Source: Deinococcus psychrotolerans
Lineage (GTDB): Bacteria > Deinococcota > Deinococci > Deinococcales > Deinococcaceae
DNA: 64,000 bases
Assembly (NCBI RefSeq): GCF_003860465.1
Contig: NZ_CP034185.1
Span: 186,001 to 250,000 of the forward strand
Reading direction: 5' to 3'
Made by a program: the position numbers and the translations under genes. Positions 53,744-62,074 of the stretch are shown one piece after another. Numbering within the stretch: position 1 is the first letter of the stretch; each line of letters starts with the position of its first letter. The notes under the pieces are model-generated. The model was not told where the DNA came from, made no database searches, and saw only the letters and a list, made by a program, of their open reading frames with translations.

Positions 53744-54478
53744 TTGACACTCGGCCCCTCACCGCTCTTTCCCGACTTGCGGCGGCGCTTGACCGGCGTT
53801 CCGGAAGCGATGGACGCCGACGACTGCGATTTGACCCAGCTGGAGCAGACTTACCGGAATTTCGGACAGGTCAATGCGGTGGTTTCAGGCTGGCGTGCAG
53901 TGTACCAACGTGAGTTGCGCCCGCTGTTGTCGGCCACCCGGCCCAGCAGCCTGCTCGACATCGGCTGCGGCGGCGGCGACGTGCCGCGTCAGTTGGGACG
54001 CTGGGCGGCTCAGGATGGTCTGCGGCTCGACATCACCGCCATCGACGCCGACGAGCGGGCCATTCGCTACGCCTCGGCCCTGCCGCAACTTGTGGGCGCT
54101 TCCCCGATTCGTTTCCGGCAGGCCATGAGCCACGATCTGGTGCGCGAGGGCCGCCTCTTCGACTTCGTGATCTCCAATCACCTGCTCCACCACCTCCGCG
54201 CCGAGGAGCTGGCGGCTCTACTGGACGATTGCCAGCGCTTGTGCCTTGGCAAAGTCATCCACAGCGACTTGGAGCGCCACCCGCTGCCTTACGCGGTGTT
54301 CAGCACCTTGACTCTGCCCCTGTTTAAAGACTCATTCATCCGCGCCGACGGTCTGCTCTCCATTCGGCGCAGCTTCACGCCCTCGGAGTTGCGCCGAATG
54401 CTGCCGAGCGGCTGGCGGCTCAGGCGGCAGTTTCCATTTCGTCATCTCCTCCTTTACCAGTACACCCGCCATGCTTGA
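53744..54478 (+). CDS. SAM-dependent methyltransferase of the polyketide operon
   Basis: A 244-residue class I methyltransferase: SLLDIGCGGGDVPRQL is the SAM loop, ITAIDADERAI strand two, DFVISNHLLHHL motif IV. It belongs to the group often seen next to type III polyketide synthases, where it would O-methylate the phenolic product. TTG start, one base after the synthase stop, with GAGGGAG upstream. SrsB of Streptomyces is a different methyltransferase family, so the analogy is functional. Confidence 0.85.
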   Translation: MTLGPSPLFPDLRRRLTGVPEAMDADDCDLTQLEQTYRNFGQVNAVVSGWRAVYQRELRPLLSATRPSSLLDIGCGGGDVPRQLGRWAAQDGLRLDITAIDADERAIRYASALPQLVGASPIRFRQAMSHDLVREGRLFDFVISNHLLHHLRAEELAALLDDCQRLCLGKVIHSDLERHPLPYAVFSTLTLPLFKDSFIRADGLLSIRRSFTPSELRRMLPSGWRLRRQFPFRHLLLYQYTRHA

Positions 54479-55628
54479 CGTGTTGATCGTGGGTGGCGGC
54501 CCAGTTGGCTTGTTTCTGGGCAGCTTGCTGGCGCAGCGCGGTTTGAATATTCAGGTGCTGGAGCAGCGCTTGTCGGTCAGCGCCCACTCGCGGGCCATCG
54601 GTCTGCACCCGCCCGCTCTCTCGGTGTTGGAGCAGATTGGCGTGACGGACGCCCTGATCCGCGCTGGCCTGCCGATTCTGGGCGGCGTGCTGCGCGGCAA
54701 GCAAGGCGTGATCGGTGAGCTGTCGCTGTCGGGCGTCTCGGAGCGGTATCCGTTTATTCTCAGCTTGCCGCAGCGCGAAACTGAGCGCTTGCTGGCTGAG
54801 CGGCTGGCCGAGCTGGCTCCCGATGCTTTGCGGCGCGGCCTCAAGCTCCTCAGTCTCAAGGATGAGGGCCACAGTGTTGAAGTTACGGTTGAAGATACGA
54901 GCGGAGCAGTCGAGCACCTCCGCGCCCGCTTCGTGGTCGGGGCTGACGGGTCGCGGAGTGCGGTGCGCCAACTCGCCGGAATCGCCTATCAGGGTCGCCG
55001 CTACGCCGACACCTACTTGATGGGCGATTTCCCCGACACCACCGTTTACGGCCAGCACGCCCTGATTCAGCTTTCGGAAAAGGGCGTGGTGGAGTCCTTT
55101 CCTTTGCCCAACCGTCTGCGGCGCTGGGTGGTCTGGACATCTGAGCATCTTCCCGACGCGACCCCAGTCGATCTGACCGCCGCCGTGCGCGAGCGGCTCG
55201 GCCTGCCCCTGCCCACCGCCGAGTGCCAGATGCTCAGCGCCTTCGAGACGCGGCGGATGCTGGCCGCTGAGATGGTGCGGGGCCGGGTGTCTCTGATCGG
55301 TGACGCGGCCCACCAAGTCAGTCCGATTGGCGGGCAAGGTATGACTCTCGGCTGGCTGGACGCGGCGGCGCTGGCCCCGCTGCTCTCGGAGGCAGCGCAC
55401 AGCGAGCAACTGAGTAACAGACAAAAAGCTGCCTTTAACCGTTTCAGCGCGGCGCGGCGGCAAGCGGCAAAGCGCGGGGCGCAGCAGGCCGAGATCAATA
55501 TGGGCTTTGGCCGTCCGGCGTCGGCGCGGATCAAGGCGGCCCACCACGCGCTGCTGGGCGCGGCGCTCGCCTCACCGTTCGCGCCCAAGTTGGCTGATCT
55601 GTTCACCATGCGCTGGGCCGGTTCATGA
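54471..55628 (+). CDS. FAD-dependent aromatic monooxygenase
   Basis: A 385-residue UbiH/PHBH-type flavoprotein hydroxylase: GGGPVGLFLGSLLAQRG FAD loop at the N-terminus, VGADGSRSAVRQ (DG motif) and VSLIGDAAHQVSPIGGQGM (GD motif). It overlaps the methyltransferase gene by 8 nt. It would hydroxylate the aromatic ring of the polyketide, leading to quinones. Confidence 0.9.
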   Translation: MLDVLIVGGGPVGLFLGSLLAQRGLNIQVLEQRLSVSAHSRAIGLHPPALSVLEQIGVTDALIRAGLPILGGVLRGKQGVIGELSLSGVSERYPFILSLPQRETERLLAERLAELAPDALRRGLKLLSLKDEGHSVEVTVEDTSGAVEHLRARFVVGADGSRSAVRQLAGIAYQGRRYADTYLMGDFPDTTVYGQHALIQLSEKGVVESFPLPNRLRRWVVWTSEHLPDATPVDLTAAVRERLGLPLPTAECQMLSAFETRRMLAAEMVRGRVSLIGDAAHQVSPIGGQGMTLGWLDAAALAPLLSEAAHSEQLSNRQKAAFNRFSAARRQAAKRGAQQAEINMGFGRPASARIKAAHHALLGAALASPFAPKLADLFTMRWAGS

Positions 55629-55688
55629 ATAGGGCCGTGCAGGGAGGCGAAGTGGCGTGCAGCTTCAATCGGCTTGTATGCTGGCGGT

Positions 55689-56834
55689 ATGTCTGACACG
55701 CCTTTAGTTGATTCGGGGACAGCCACGCTCCTTTCTTATCTGCGCCAACTCGTCGCCCTGACTGGCCCCAGCGGCGCGGAGGAAGACGTGGTGAGGGCGC
55801 TGCTGCGCTTGGCGGCTCCGCTGGCCGACAGCGTCGAAGTGGACGCGTTCGGCAACGTGATCGCCACACGCCGGGCGGCGGGTGACCATACAGCAGGTGA
55901 CCATGCGGCCAAAGGGCAGCCGCGCCGACTGCTGCTGGCCGCCCACACCGACGAAGTGGGCTTCCGGGTGCGCCAGATCACACCGCAGGGCTTTTTAAGG
56001 CTTGAAAAAGTCGGCGGCACCGATGACCGGATTCTGCCGGCCCAGCGGGTCTGGGTTCGCACGGCAGCGGAGCGGCTTTTGGGCGTCATCGGCACCAAAA
56101 GCGCTCACCTGCTGGCCGACGCCGACCGGCAGCGGGTGGTGCCTTATCCCGAACTGTATGTGGATATCGGCGCGAAAAGTGCCGAACAAGCTGCCGAAAT
56201 GGGTGTGCAACTCGGTGACGCGGTGGGCTTCTGCGGGGAGCTGGCTGAGTTGGGCAGGGGCAGCGGGCGCTACACCGCTCACGCCATCGATGACCGGGCC
56301 GGCTGCGCGGTGCTGCTGGCCTTGCTGGAGCGCTACCAGACCGATGCGCCGCCCGTCACCCTGATCGTGGCGTTTACGGTGCAGGAAGAAGTTGGTCTGC
56401 GCGGAGCCACTGCCGTCGCCCAGGCTTATCCGGCAGATGTGGCCCTCGCGGTGGACATGACGGCAGCCGACGACACCCCCGAAACGGGCGGCGATCATTT
56501 GGTGCTGGGCGCGGGCGCGGCTATCAAGGTAATGGACTTTTCTACTTTGGCTCATCCGGCCGTCCGGCGCGGTTTGGCGGCGGCGGCGCAAGCGGGCCAA
56601 ATTCCGGTGCAGTATGAACTCCTGCGCGGTATCGGCACCGATGCGGGGGCGCTGCAACACTCGGGCGCGGGCATTCCGGCGGGAGCGGTGTCGGTGGCCA
56701 ACCGCTACACCCACAGCCCGGTGGAAGTGGTGGACGAACGCGACTTGCTGGGCGCTGTGGAGTTGCTGACGCAGTTTGTGGAGGGTCTGCCCGAATTGGA
56801 CTTGCACTTCTTGCCGGAGGAATTGCCCGCCTAA
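55689..56834 (+). CDS. M42 family metallo-aminopeptidase/glucanase-like
   Basis: A 381-residue peptidase of family M42. Metal and catalytic residues are visible: His in LLAAHTDEVGF, Asp in HAIDDRAG, Glu-Glu in VQEEVGLRGA, Asp in AVDMTAADDTP and His in RYTHSPVEVV. These cytoplasmic enzymes form large dodecamers that trim peptides. The start ATG 55689 is leaderless: TATGCT (55677-55682) lies 6 nt upstream. Confidence 0.92.
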   Translation: MSDTPLVDSGTATLLSYLRQLVALTGPSGAEEDVVRALLRLAAPLADSVEVDAFGNVIATRRAAGDHTAGDHAAKGQPRRLLLAAHTDEVGFRVRQITPQGFLRLEKVGGTDDRILPAQRVWVRTAAERLLGVIGTKSAHLLADADRQRVVPYPELYVDIGAKSAEQAAEMGVQLGDAVGFCGELAELGRGSGRYTAHAIDDRAGCAVLLALLERYQTDAPPVTLIVAFTVQEEVGLRGATAVAQAYPADVALAVDMTAADDTPETGGDHLVLGAGAAIKVMDFSTLAHPAVRRGLAAAAQAGQIPVQYELLRGIGTDAGALQHSGAGIPAGAVSVANRYTHSPVEVVDERDLLGAVELLTQFVEGLPELDLHFLPEELPA

Positions 56835-56892
56835 CTGCTGCGCCATTTGGCCGACGCACCCCTGCCGGCCCGCCTGCTAGCCTGTACCCAGA

Positions 56893-58314
56893 ATGTTGCT
56901 GACGCTGACCCTCACCTGCCCCGCGCCCGAACTCGGCTCGCCGGATTACCCGGCCAGCGACCTTGGCTATCTGCTCTACAAGCACCCTGACCGCGTCCAT
57001 CAGGCCAGCTTGCCGTTCGGTCAGGCGCGGGTCTTTTTCCCTGAAGTCAGTGACGAGCGGGCCACCGCCGCGCTGCTGCTGGACGTGGATCCGGTGGCCC
57101 TCTCGCGGCAGGTCAAGGCCGAGCAGAGTGCGCCCCTAGAGCCTTACGTCAATGACCGCCCGTACGCCTCCGGTCACTTTCTGGCCGCCGCGCTGCTGGA
57201 CACTTTCAGCACGGCCATGAGCGGGCGCAGCAAGGAGCGGCAAGCCTTGGCCGACCTTCCCTTGCCGCTGAGCGTGGAGATTCCCTGCCTCGCCGCACGC
57301 GGCCCCGCCGACCTCGTAGAGCGCTTGTTCGCGCCGCTGGGCTACCAAATCGTGGCTACTCCGATTGCCCTCGACCCGCTTTATCCAGAATGGGGCGAGC
57401 GGCCTTACCTGAGCCTCAAATTGTCGGCCACGCTCAAACTCAGTGAGGTGCTGGCACACCTCTACATCCTTCTGCCAGTGCTGGACGGCAGCCGCAAGCC
57501 GTATTTTCTGGATGAAACGGAAGTGGACAAATTGCTGCGGCGCGGTGCGGGCTGGCTCGGAACCCATCCGGAGCGCGAGTTGATCGTGCGGCGCTACCTG
57601 CAACTGCGCTCGCTGATCGAGCAGGCGGGCGAGCGGCTGGGCATTCCGGCGGCCCCGCCCCGCTCTCAGGTTCACGAAGAGCGGCTTGAGCGGGTGGCCG
57701 AATTGCTAAGAAAGAGCAGCGCGGCGCGGGTGCTGGATTTGGGCTGCGGCGAGGGCAAATTGCTGGGCCGCTTGCTGCCAAACGCCCAATTTCGCCAACT
57801 GACCGGATTGGATGTCAGCGCCCGCTCGTTGGAATTTGCCCGCCGCCAGCTCAAGCTGGATGAGCGCCCCGAACTTGAGCAGCGTCTGACTTTGCTGCAC
57901 GGCTCGCTGACCTACCGGGACGCCCGCCTGCACGGCTACGACGCGGCGGCGCTGGTGGAAGTCATTGAACACCTTGATCCGTCGAGGCTGGACACGCTCA
58001 GCGCCAATGTGTTTGGGGACGCGCAGCCGAGAACTGTCATCGTGACCACGCCCAACCGCGAGTACAACGCCATCTTTGCCCACGCGGATTCCCTCCACCC
58101 AAACCTGCGTCACGCTGACCACCGCTTCGAGTGGACGCGGGCCGAGTTTGAGGCGTGGGCGCGAGCGGCATCAGCGCAGTACGGTTACGCGGTGCGCTTC
58201 GAGGGCGTCGGCGAGGAGCATCCAGACTTCGGGGCGCTGACTCAGGTGGGCGTGTTTGAGCGGCTCACTCCTCAAATCTCTCGCCCCAGTAAGGATGAAC
58301 CCGCTCATGTCTGA
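56893..58314 (+). CDS. hen1: 3-prime terminal RNA ribose 2-prime-O-methyltransferase Hen1
   Basis: A 473-residue bacterial Hen1. The N-terminal half (1-250) is the specific Hen1_L domain (SPDYPASDLGYLLYKHPDR). The C-terminal half is the methyltransferase with RVLDLGCGEGKLLGRL and the metal-binding motif EVIEHLD plus RHADHRFEWTRAEF. It methylates the terminal ribose at the break during RNA repair so that the sealed RNA resists renewed cleavage. Its stop overlaps pnkp by 8 nt. Confidence 0.93.
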   Translation: MLLTLTLTCPAPELGSPDYPASDLGYLLYKHPDRVHQASLPFGQARVFFPEVSDERATAALLLDVDPVALSRQVKAEQSAPLEPYVNDRPYASGHFLAAALLDTFSTAMSGRSKERQALADLPLPLSVEIPCLAARGPADLVERLFAPLGYQIVATPIALDPLYPEWGERPYLSLKLSATLKLSEVLAHLYILLPVLDGSRKPYFLDETEVDKLLRRGAGWLGTHPERELIVRRYLQLRSLIEQAGERLGIPAAPPRSQVHEERLERVAELLRKSSAARVLDLGCGEGKLLGRLLPNAQFRQLTGLDVSARSLEFARRQLKLDERPELEQRLTLLHGSLTYRDARLHGYDAAALVEVIEHLDPSRLDTLSANVFGDAQPRTVIVTTPNREYNAIFAHADSLHPNLRHADHRFEWTRAEFEAWARAASAQYGYAVRFEGVGEEHPDFGALTQVGVFERLTPQISRPSKDEPAHV

Positions 58315-60796
58315 TGTGTCTCCGCTTGAAATCCCGATTGACCTCCCCGAACTCTGCTTGGTGGCCTTGGTCGGTGCGTCCTCGGCAGGCAAAACCCATT
58401 TCGCGGCGCAGCACTTTTTGCCGAGCGAGACACTCTCCAGCGATTTTTTCCGGCGGCTGGTCAGCGACGATGAAGCTGCGCTGGACGCCAACGCCGACGC
58501 CTTCGACAGCTTATTTTTCGTGGCGGGCAAGCGCCTGACGCGGGGCCGCCTGACCGTCGTTGACGCCACCAGCGTGCGCCCGGATGATCGCCAGCGCCTC
58601 ATCAAGCTGGCCCGCCAATACGATGTACCGGCAGTGGCCATCGTGCTGGATTTGCCATTGAAGGTGCTGCAAGCCCGCCACGCCGAGCGCTCTGACCGGG
58701 CCTTATCGCCGGACGTGATCAAGCGCCAGCATCTGGAGTTGCGGCGCACCCTCAACGGCCTGTCCAAAGAAGGTTTCCGGCAAGTCTGGGCGCTGCGCTC
58801 CGAGGAGGAGATCAGCGCCGCTCAAATCCGGCGGGTGCCGCTGAACGCCAACAAAAAAGACCTCTTGGGGCCGTTCGACTTTATCGGTGACGTTCACGGC
58901 TGCCTCAGCGAATTGCGAGCGCTGCTGACCCAGCTGGGTTATGTAAACGGCCAGCACCCACAGGGCCGCACGGCAGTCTTCGTGGGCGACTTGATTGACC
59001 GGGGGCCAGACTCGGCGGGTGTGCTGGACTTGGTGATGAAAATGGTGCATTCGGGTCAGGCGTTGTGCGTGATCGGCAACCACGACGACAAGCTGATGCG
59101 GGTGCTGGACGGCCAAAAGGCCACCCTCAAGCACGGCTTGGCCGACACCGTGCGCCAGCTTGAGGAGCGCGGCGAGGCCTTCAAAACCCAAGTTCGCACT
59201 TTTCTGCGCGGTTTGACCGGCCATCTGCAACTGGACGGCGGCGCGGTGGTGGTCGCCCACGCGGGCTTGCCCGAAGCTTATCAGGGGCGCTCATCGGGCC
59301 GTGTGCGCAGTTTTGCCCTCTACGGCGACGTGGACGGCTCCACCGATGAGTGGGGAATGCCGGTGCGCCGCGACTGGGCCAAGGGATACAGCGGCGGAGG
59401 ACGGGTCATCTACGGCCACACGCCAGTCGCCCGCCCAGTCTGGGTCAACCGCACCCTCAACTTAGACACAGGCTGCGTCTTCGGCGGCGCACTGACGGCC
59501 CTTCGCTATCCAGAGTTGGAACTTGTCAGCGTGCCTGCTTTGGCCCAGTACGCCGCGCCCAGTCGCCCTTTTTTACCGCTTGCTGGAGGAGCCGATGCTC
59601 CGCTGGAGTGGGCCGATTTCAGCGGCGATCAGCGCTTGGAGACGCGCACTTTTGGCAGCGTCAACCTCAAAGCCGCCGAGATGCGCGGGGCGCTGGAAGT
59701 CTTCGGGCGTTTCGGAATTGATCCCGCCGACGCCCTGTATTTGCCGCCGACCATGAGTCCGGTGGAAACCAGTTCGCGCCCAGACTACCTCGAACACCCC
59801 GACGAAGCCTTCGCTTACTACCGCGCTGAGGGTCAAGCCGAGGTGATCTGCCAAGAAAAGCACATGGGTTCACGCACCCTGTTGCTGCTCAGGCAAGATG
59901 CCAGCGGAGCGATTTACACCCGCACTGGGCGGCCTTTCTTCAAAGACGCGGCCTGGGAGCGTGATCTGCTGGAACGGGCGACTCAGGCGGCGACGCGGGC
60001 CGGACTTTGGGAAGCGCTCAAAACCGACTGGCTGCTGCTGGACGCCGAGATTTTGCCGTGGAACTTCAAAGCGGGCGAGTTGCTGCGCGGGCAATACGCG
60101 CCAGTCGCCGCCGCTGGAGAAACGGCCCTCGGCGCTGCCGTGCAGCTTTTAGAGCAAGCCCAGCGGCGCGGCCTGCCCCTTGCCGAGGTGCTGAGCCACA
60201 CCCAGACGCGGGCCGAAGACCTCCACGCGTACCGCCAAGCTTACCGGGCGTATGTGCGGCAAGTCGATACTCCGGCTGATCTCAAAGTCGCGCCGTTTCA
60301 TTTGCTGGCCTCAAAGGGTGCCGTCCACGATGATCAGACGCACCTGTGGCATCTGGAGATGCTGGGTCAGTTGGTCGACGCCGCGCCGGATTTATTTATT
60401 AGCACTGCTGCGCAGATCTTCAACTTGAATGACCCGGCCAGCCAGCAAGCCGCCACCGACTGGTGGCTTTCGCTGACGGCTCAGGGCGGCGAAGGCATGG
60501 TGGTCAAGCCGCTCCACTTTCGCCAAGACGACAAGCGCCTGCTGCAACCGGCCCTCAAGGTGCGCGGGCGCGAGTACCTGCGAATCATTTACGGCCCAGA
60601 ATATACTCAGCCGCAACACCTCGTGCGCCTCAAAGCGCGGGCCGTCAAAGCCAAGCGGGGCCGCGCTGTGAGGGAGTTTCATCTGGGTTTGGAAGGTCTG
60701 CGGCGCTTCAGCGAAGGAGCCGGAATTTCAGCCGTTCATCCGTATGTTTTGGGTGTGTTGGCGCTGGAACAAGGCGAGTTGGACGCTCGCCTCTAG
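58307..60796 (+). CDS. pnkp: polynucleotide kinase-phosphatase Pnkp (RNA repair)
   Basis: An 829-residue three-domain enzyme. N-terminal 5-OH kinase with P-loop GASSAGKT (23-30). Central binuclear metallophosphatase (about 185-470) with FIGDVHGC, FVGDLIDRGPD and IGNHDDK. C-terminal adenylyltransferase/ligase-like domain with the nucleotidyl lysine in CQEKHMGSR and VKPLHF. It heals broken tRNA-like ends and partners with Hen1 for sealing. ATG 58307 has TAAGGA upstream; ATG 58295 is possible but too close to it. Confidence 0.94.
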   Translation: MSDVSPLEIPIDLPELCLVALVGASSAGKTHFAAQHFLPSETLSSDFFRRLVSDDEAALDANADAFDSLFFVAGKRLTRGRLTVVDATSVRPDDRQRLIKLARQYDVPAVAIVLDLPLKVLQARHAERSDRALSPDVIKRQHLELRRTLNGLSKEGFRQVWALRSEEEISAAQIRRVPLNANKKDLLGPFDFIGDVHGCLSELRALLTQLGYVNGQHPQGRTAVFVGDLIDRGPDSAGVLDLVMKMVHSGQALCVIGNHDDKLMRVLDGQKATLKHGLADTVRQLEERGEAFKTQVRTFLRGLTGHLQLDGGAVVVAHAGLPEAYQGRSSGRVRSFALYGDVDGSTDEWGMPVRRDWAKGYSGGGRVIYGHTPVARPVWVNRTLNLDTGCVFGGALTALRYPELELVSVPALAQYAAPSRPFLPLAGGADAPLEWADFSGDQRLETRTFGSVNLKAAEMRGALEVFGRFGIDPADALYLPPTMSPVETSSRPDYLEHPDEAFAYYRAEGQAEVICQEKHMGSRTLLLLRQDASGAIYTRTGRPFFKDAAWERDLLERATQAATRAGLWEALKTDWLLLDAEILPWNFKAGELLRGQYAPVAAAGETALGAAVQLLEQAQRRGLPLAEVLSHTQTRAEDLHAYRQAYRAYVRQVDTPADLKVAPFHLLASKGAVHDDQTHLWHLEMLGQLVDAAPDLFISTAAQIFNLNDPASQQAATDWWLSLTAQGGEGMVVKPLHFRQDDKRLLQPALKVRGREYLRIIYGPEYTQPQHLVRLKARAVKAKRGRAVREFHLGLEGLRRFSEGAGISAVHPYVLGVLALEQGELDARL

Positions 60797-60803
60797 ACCG
60801 GGT

Positions 60804-61967
60804 TCAGGACTTACCGTCGTAAGACACCCGGTAGATCAGGCCGTTGCCGTCGTCGCTCAGCAGCAGCGACCCGTCCGGCGTCACCTGCAAGTCCACGGGC
60901 CGCCCGGAGGTGGTCACGCTGGTGCTCGGGCTGGCGACAAATCCGGTCATAAAGTCCTTGACCTCGCCGCTTTGGGGGTTGACGGTCACGACTTTGTAAC
61001 CGGACTTCTCCACCCGGTTCCAAGAGCCGTGCAGGCCGACGAACATCAGCCCTCGGTACTCGGCGGGAAAGGCTGCGGCGTTGTAAAAGGCCAGTCCCAG
61101 CGGTGCGGCGTGGGCGGTGGTGGTCGCAAAGGCGGGCTGAGCCGCGTCGCAGTACGCCTGATCTTTCTTGCCGAAGTCCTTGTCCCAGACTTGAGTAGCG
61201 TTGGCCGCCAGCGGGTAGCAGTAGGGCCAGCCATAATTCTTGCCGTCGCTGACTTTGAAAAAAGACTCGGGCGGGGTGTTGTTGCCGAGCAAGTCACGGG
61301 CATTGGCGGTGGCGTAAAGCGTGCCGCCTTGCCAAGCCAGGCCCACTGCGTTTCTTAGGCCAGTGGCAAATGGGCGGCCATTTTTGCCATCGGCGTCGTA
61401 GATCCACACGGCGGCGCGTTTGGGGTCGCTTTCCTCGCAGGCGTTGCAGTCGCTGCCAGCCGCCACGTACATTTTATCGTCTGGCCCGAAGACCACTGTG
61501 CGCGAGTAGTGCTTACCTTTATTGGGCAAGTCCACCAGCTTTTCGGGTGCGCCGGAAGCCATCGTGTCACCGGACTTGTAGGCAAAGCGCACCACCGCGT
61601 CGGTGTTGGCCACGTACAAATAGCCGCCGTGAAAGGCCAAGCCGCTCGGCTCGTTGAGGTTCTGGGCATAGACCTGCTTGCTGTCGAGCTTACCGTCATT
61701 GTTGCGGTCAAGCAGCACCCAGACTTTGCCGGTGTCATTGTCGCTCAGAAAAATATCACCGTTGGGAGCGGTGGCCATCATGCGCGGCTTTTTGAAGCCT
61801 CTGGCGTAAATCTCGGTGTGAAAGCCGTTGGGCAGCTTCAGGCCCAAATCCGGCGCGGCGGTGTTGGGGCCGGTTACGAAGGCGCAGGAAGCCAGCGCGG
61901 CGCTGAGGGCCAGAGCTAAGCCGCCGTATTTGAGTGGGCGCAGCCGTGAACTGATTTGAAAGGTCAT
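60804..61967 (-). CDS. PQQ-type sorbosone/glucose dehydrogenase family lipoprotein
   Basis: A 387-residue beta-propeller of the GSDH family (LPNGFHTEIYARGFKKPR, NEPSGLAFHGG, GLRNAVGLAW, LHGSWNR). The lipobox ALASC places the modified cysteine at residue 28, so it is a surface lipoprotein. Cysteines DCNACEES and WPYCYP could bind heme or form disulfides in related sorbosone dehydrogenases. The cofactor is assumed from family membership. It converges with pnkp, 7 bp apart. Confidence 0.85.
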   Translation of the reverse strand: MTFQISSRLRPLKYGGLALALSAALASCAFVTGPNTAAPDLGLKLPNGFHTEIYARGFKKPRMMATAPNGDIFLSDNDTGKVWVLLDRNNDGKLDSKQVYAQNLNEPSGLAFHGGYLYVANTDAVVRFAYKSGDTMASGAPEKLVDLPNKGKHYSRTVVFGPDDKMYVAAGSDCNACEESDPKRAAVWIYDADGKNGRPFATGLRNAVGLAWQGGTLYATANARDLLGNNTPPESFFKVSDGKNYGWPYCYPLAANATQVWDKDFGKKDQAYCDAAQPAFATTTAHAAPLGLAFYNAAAFPAEYRGLMFVGLHGSWNRVEKSGYKVVTVNPQSGEVKDFMTGFVASPSTSVTTSGRPVDLQVTPDGSLLLSDDGNGLIYRVSYDGKS

Positions 61968-62074
61968 GGCTCAAGAAGACTCAATGGGCGTGAGAAGCGT
62001 GAGTCGATTGTCTAAAGTCTGCCCTGTCAATCAGGCAAAAGGGGAGGTCAGGTTACTTTTAGTTTCCTGAGCGC

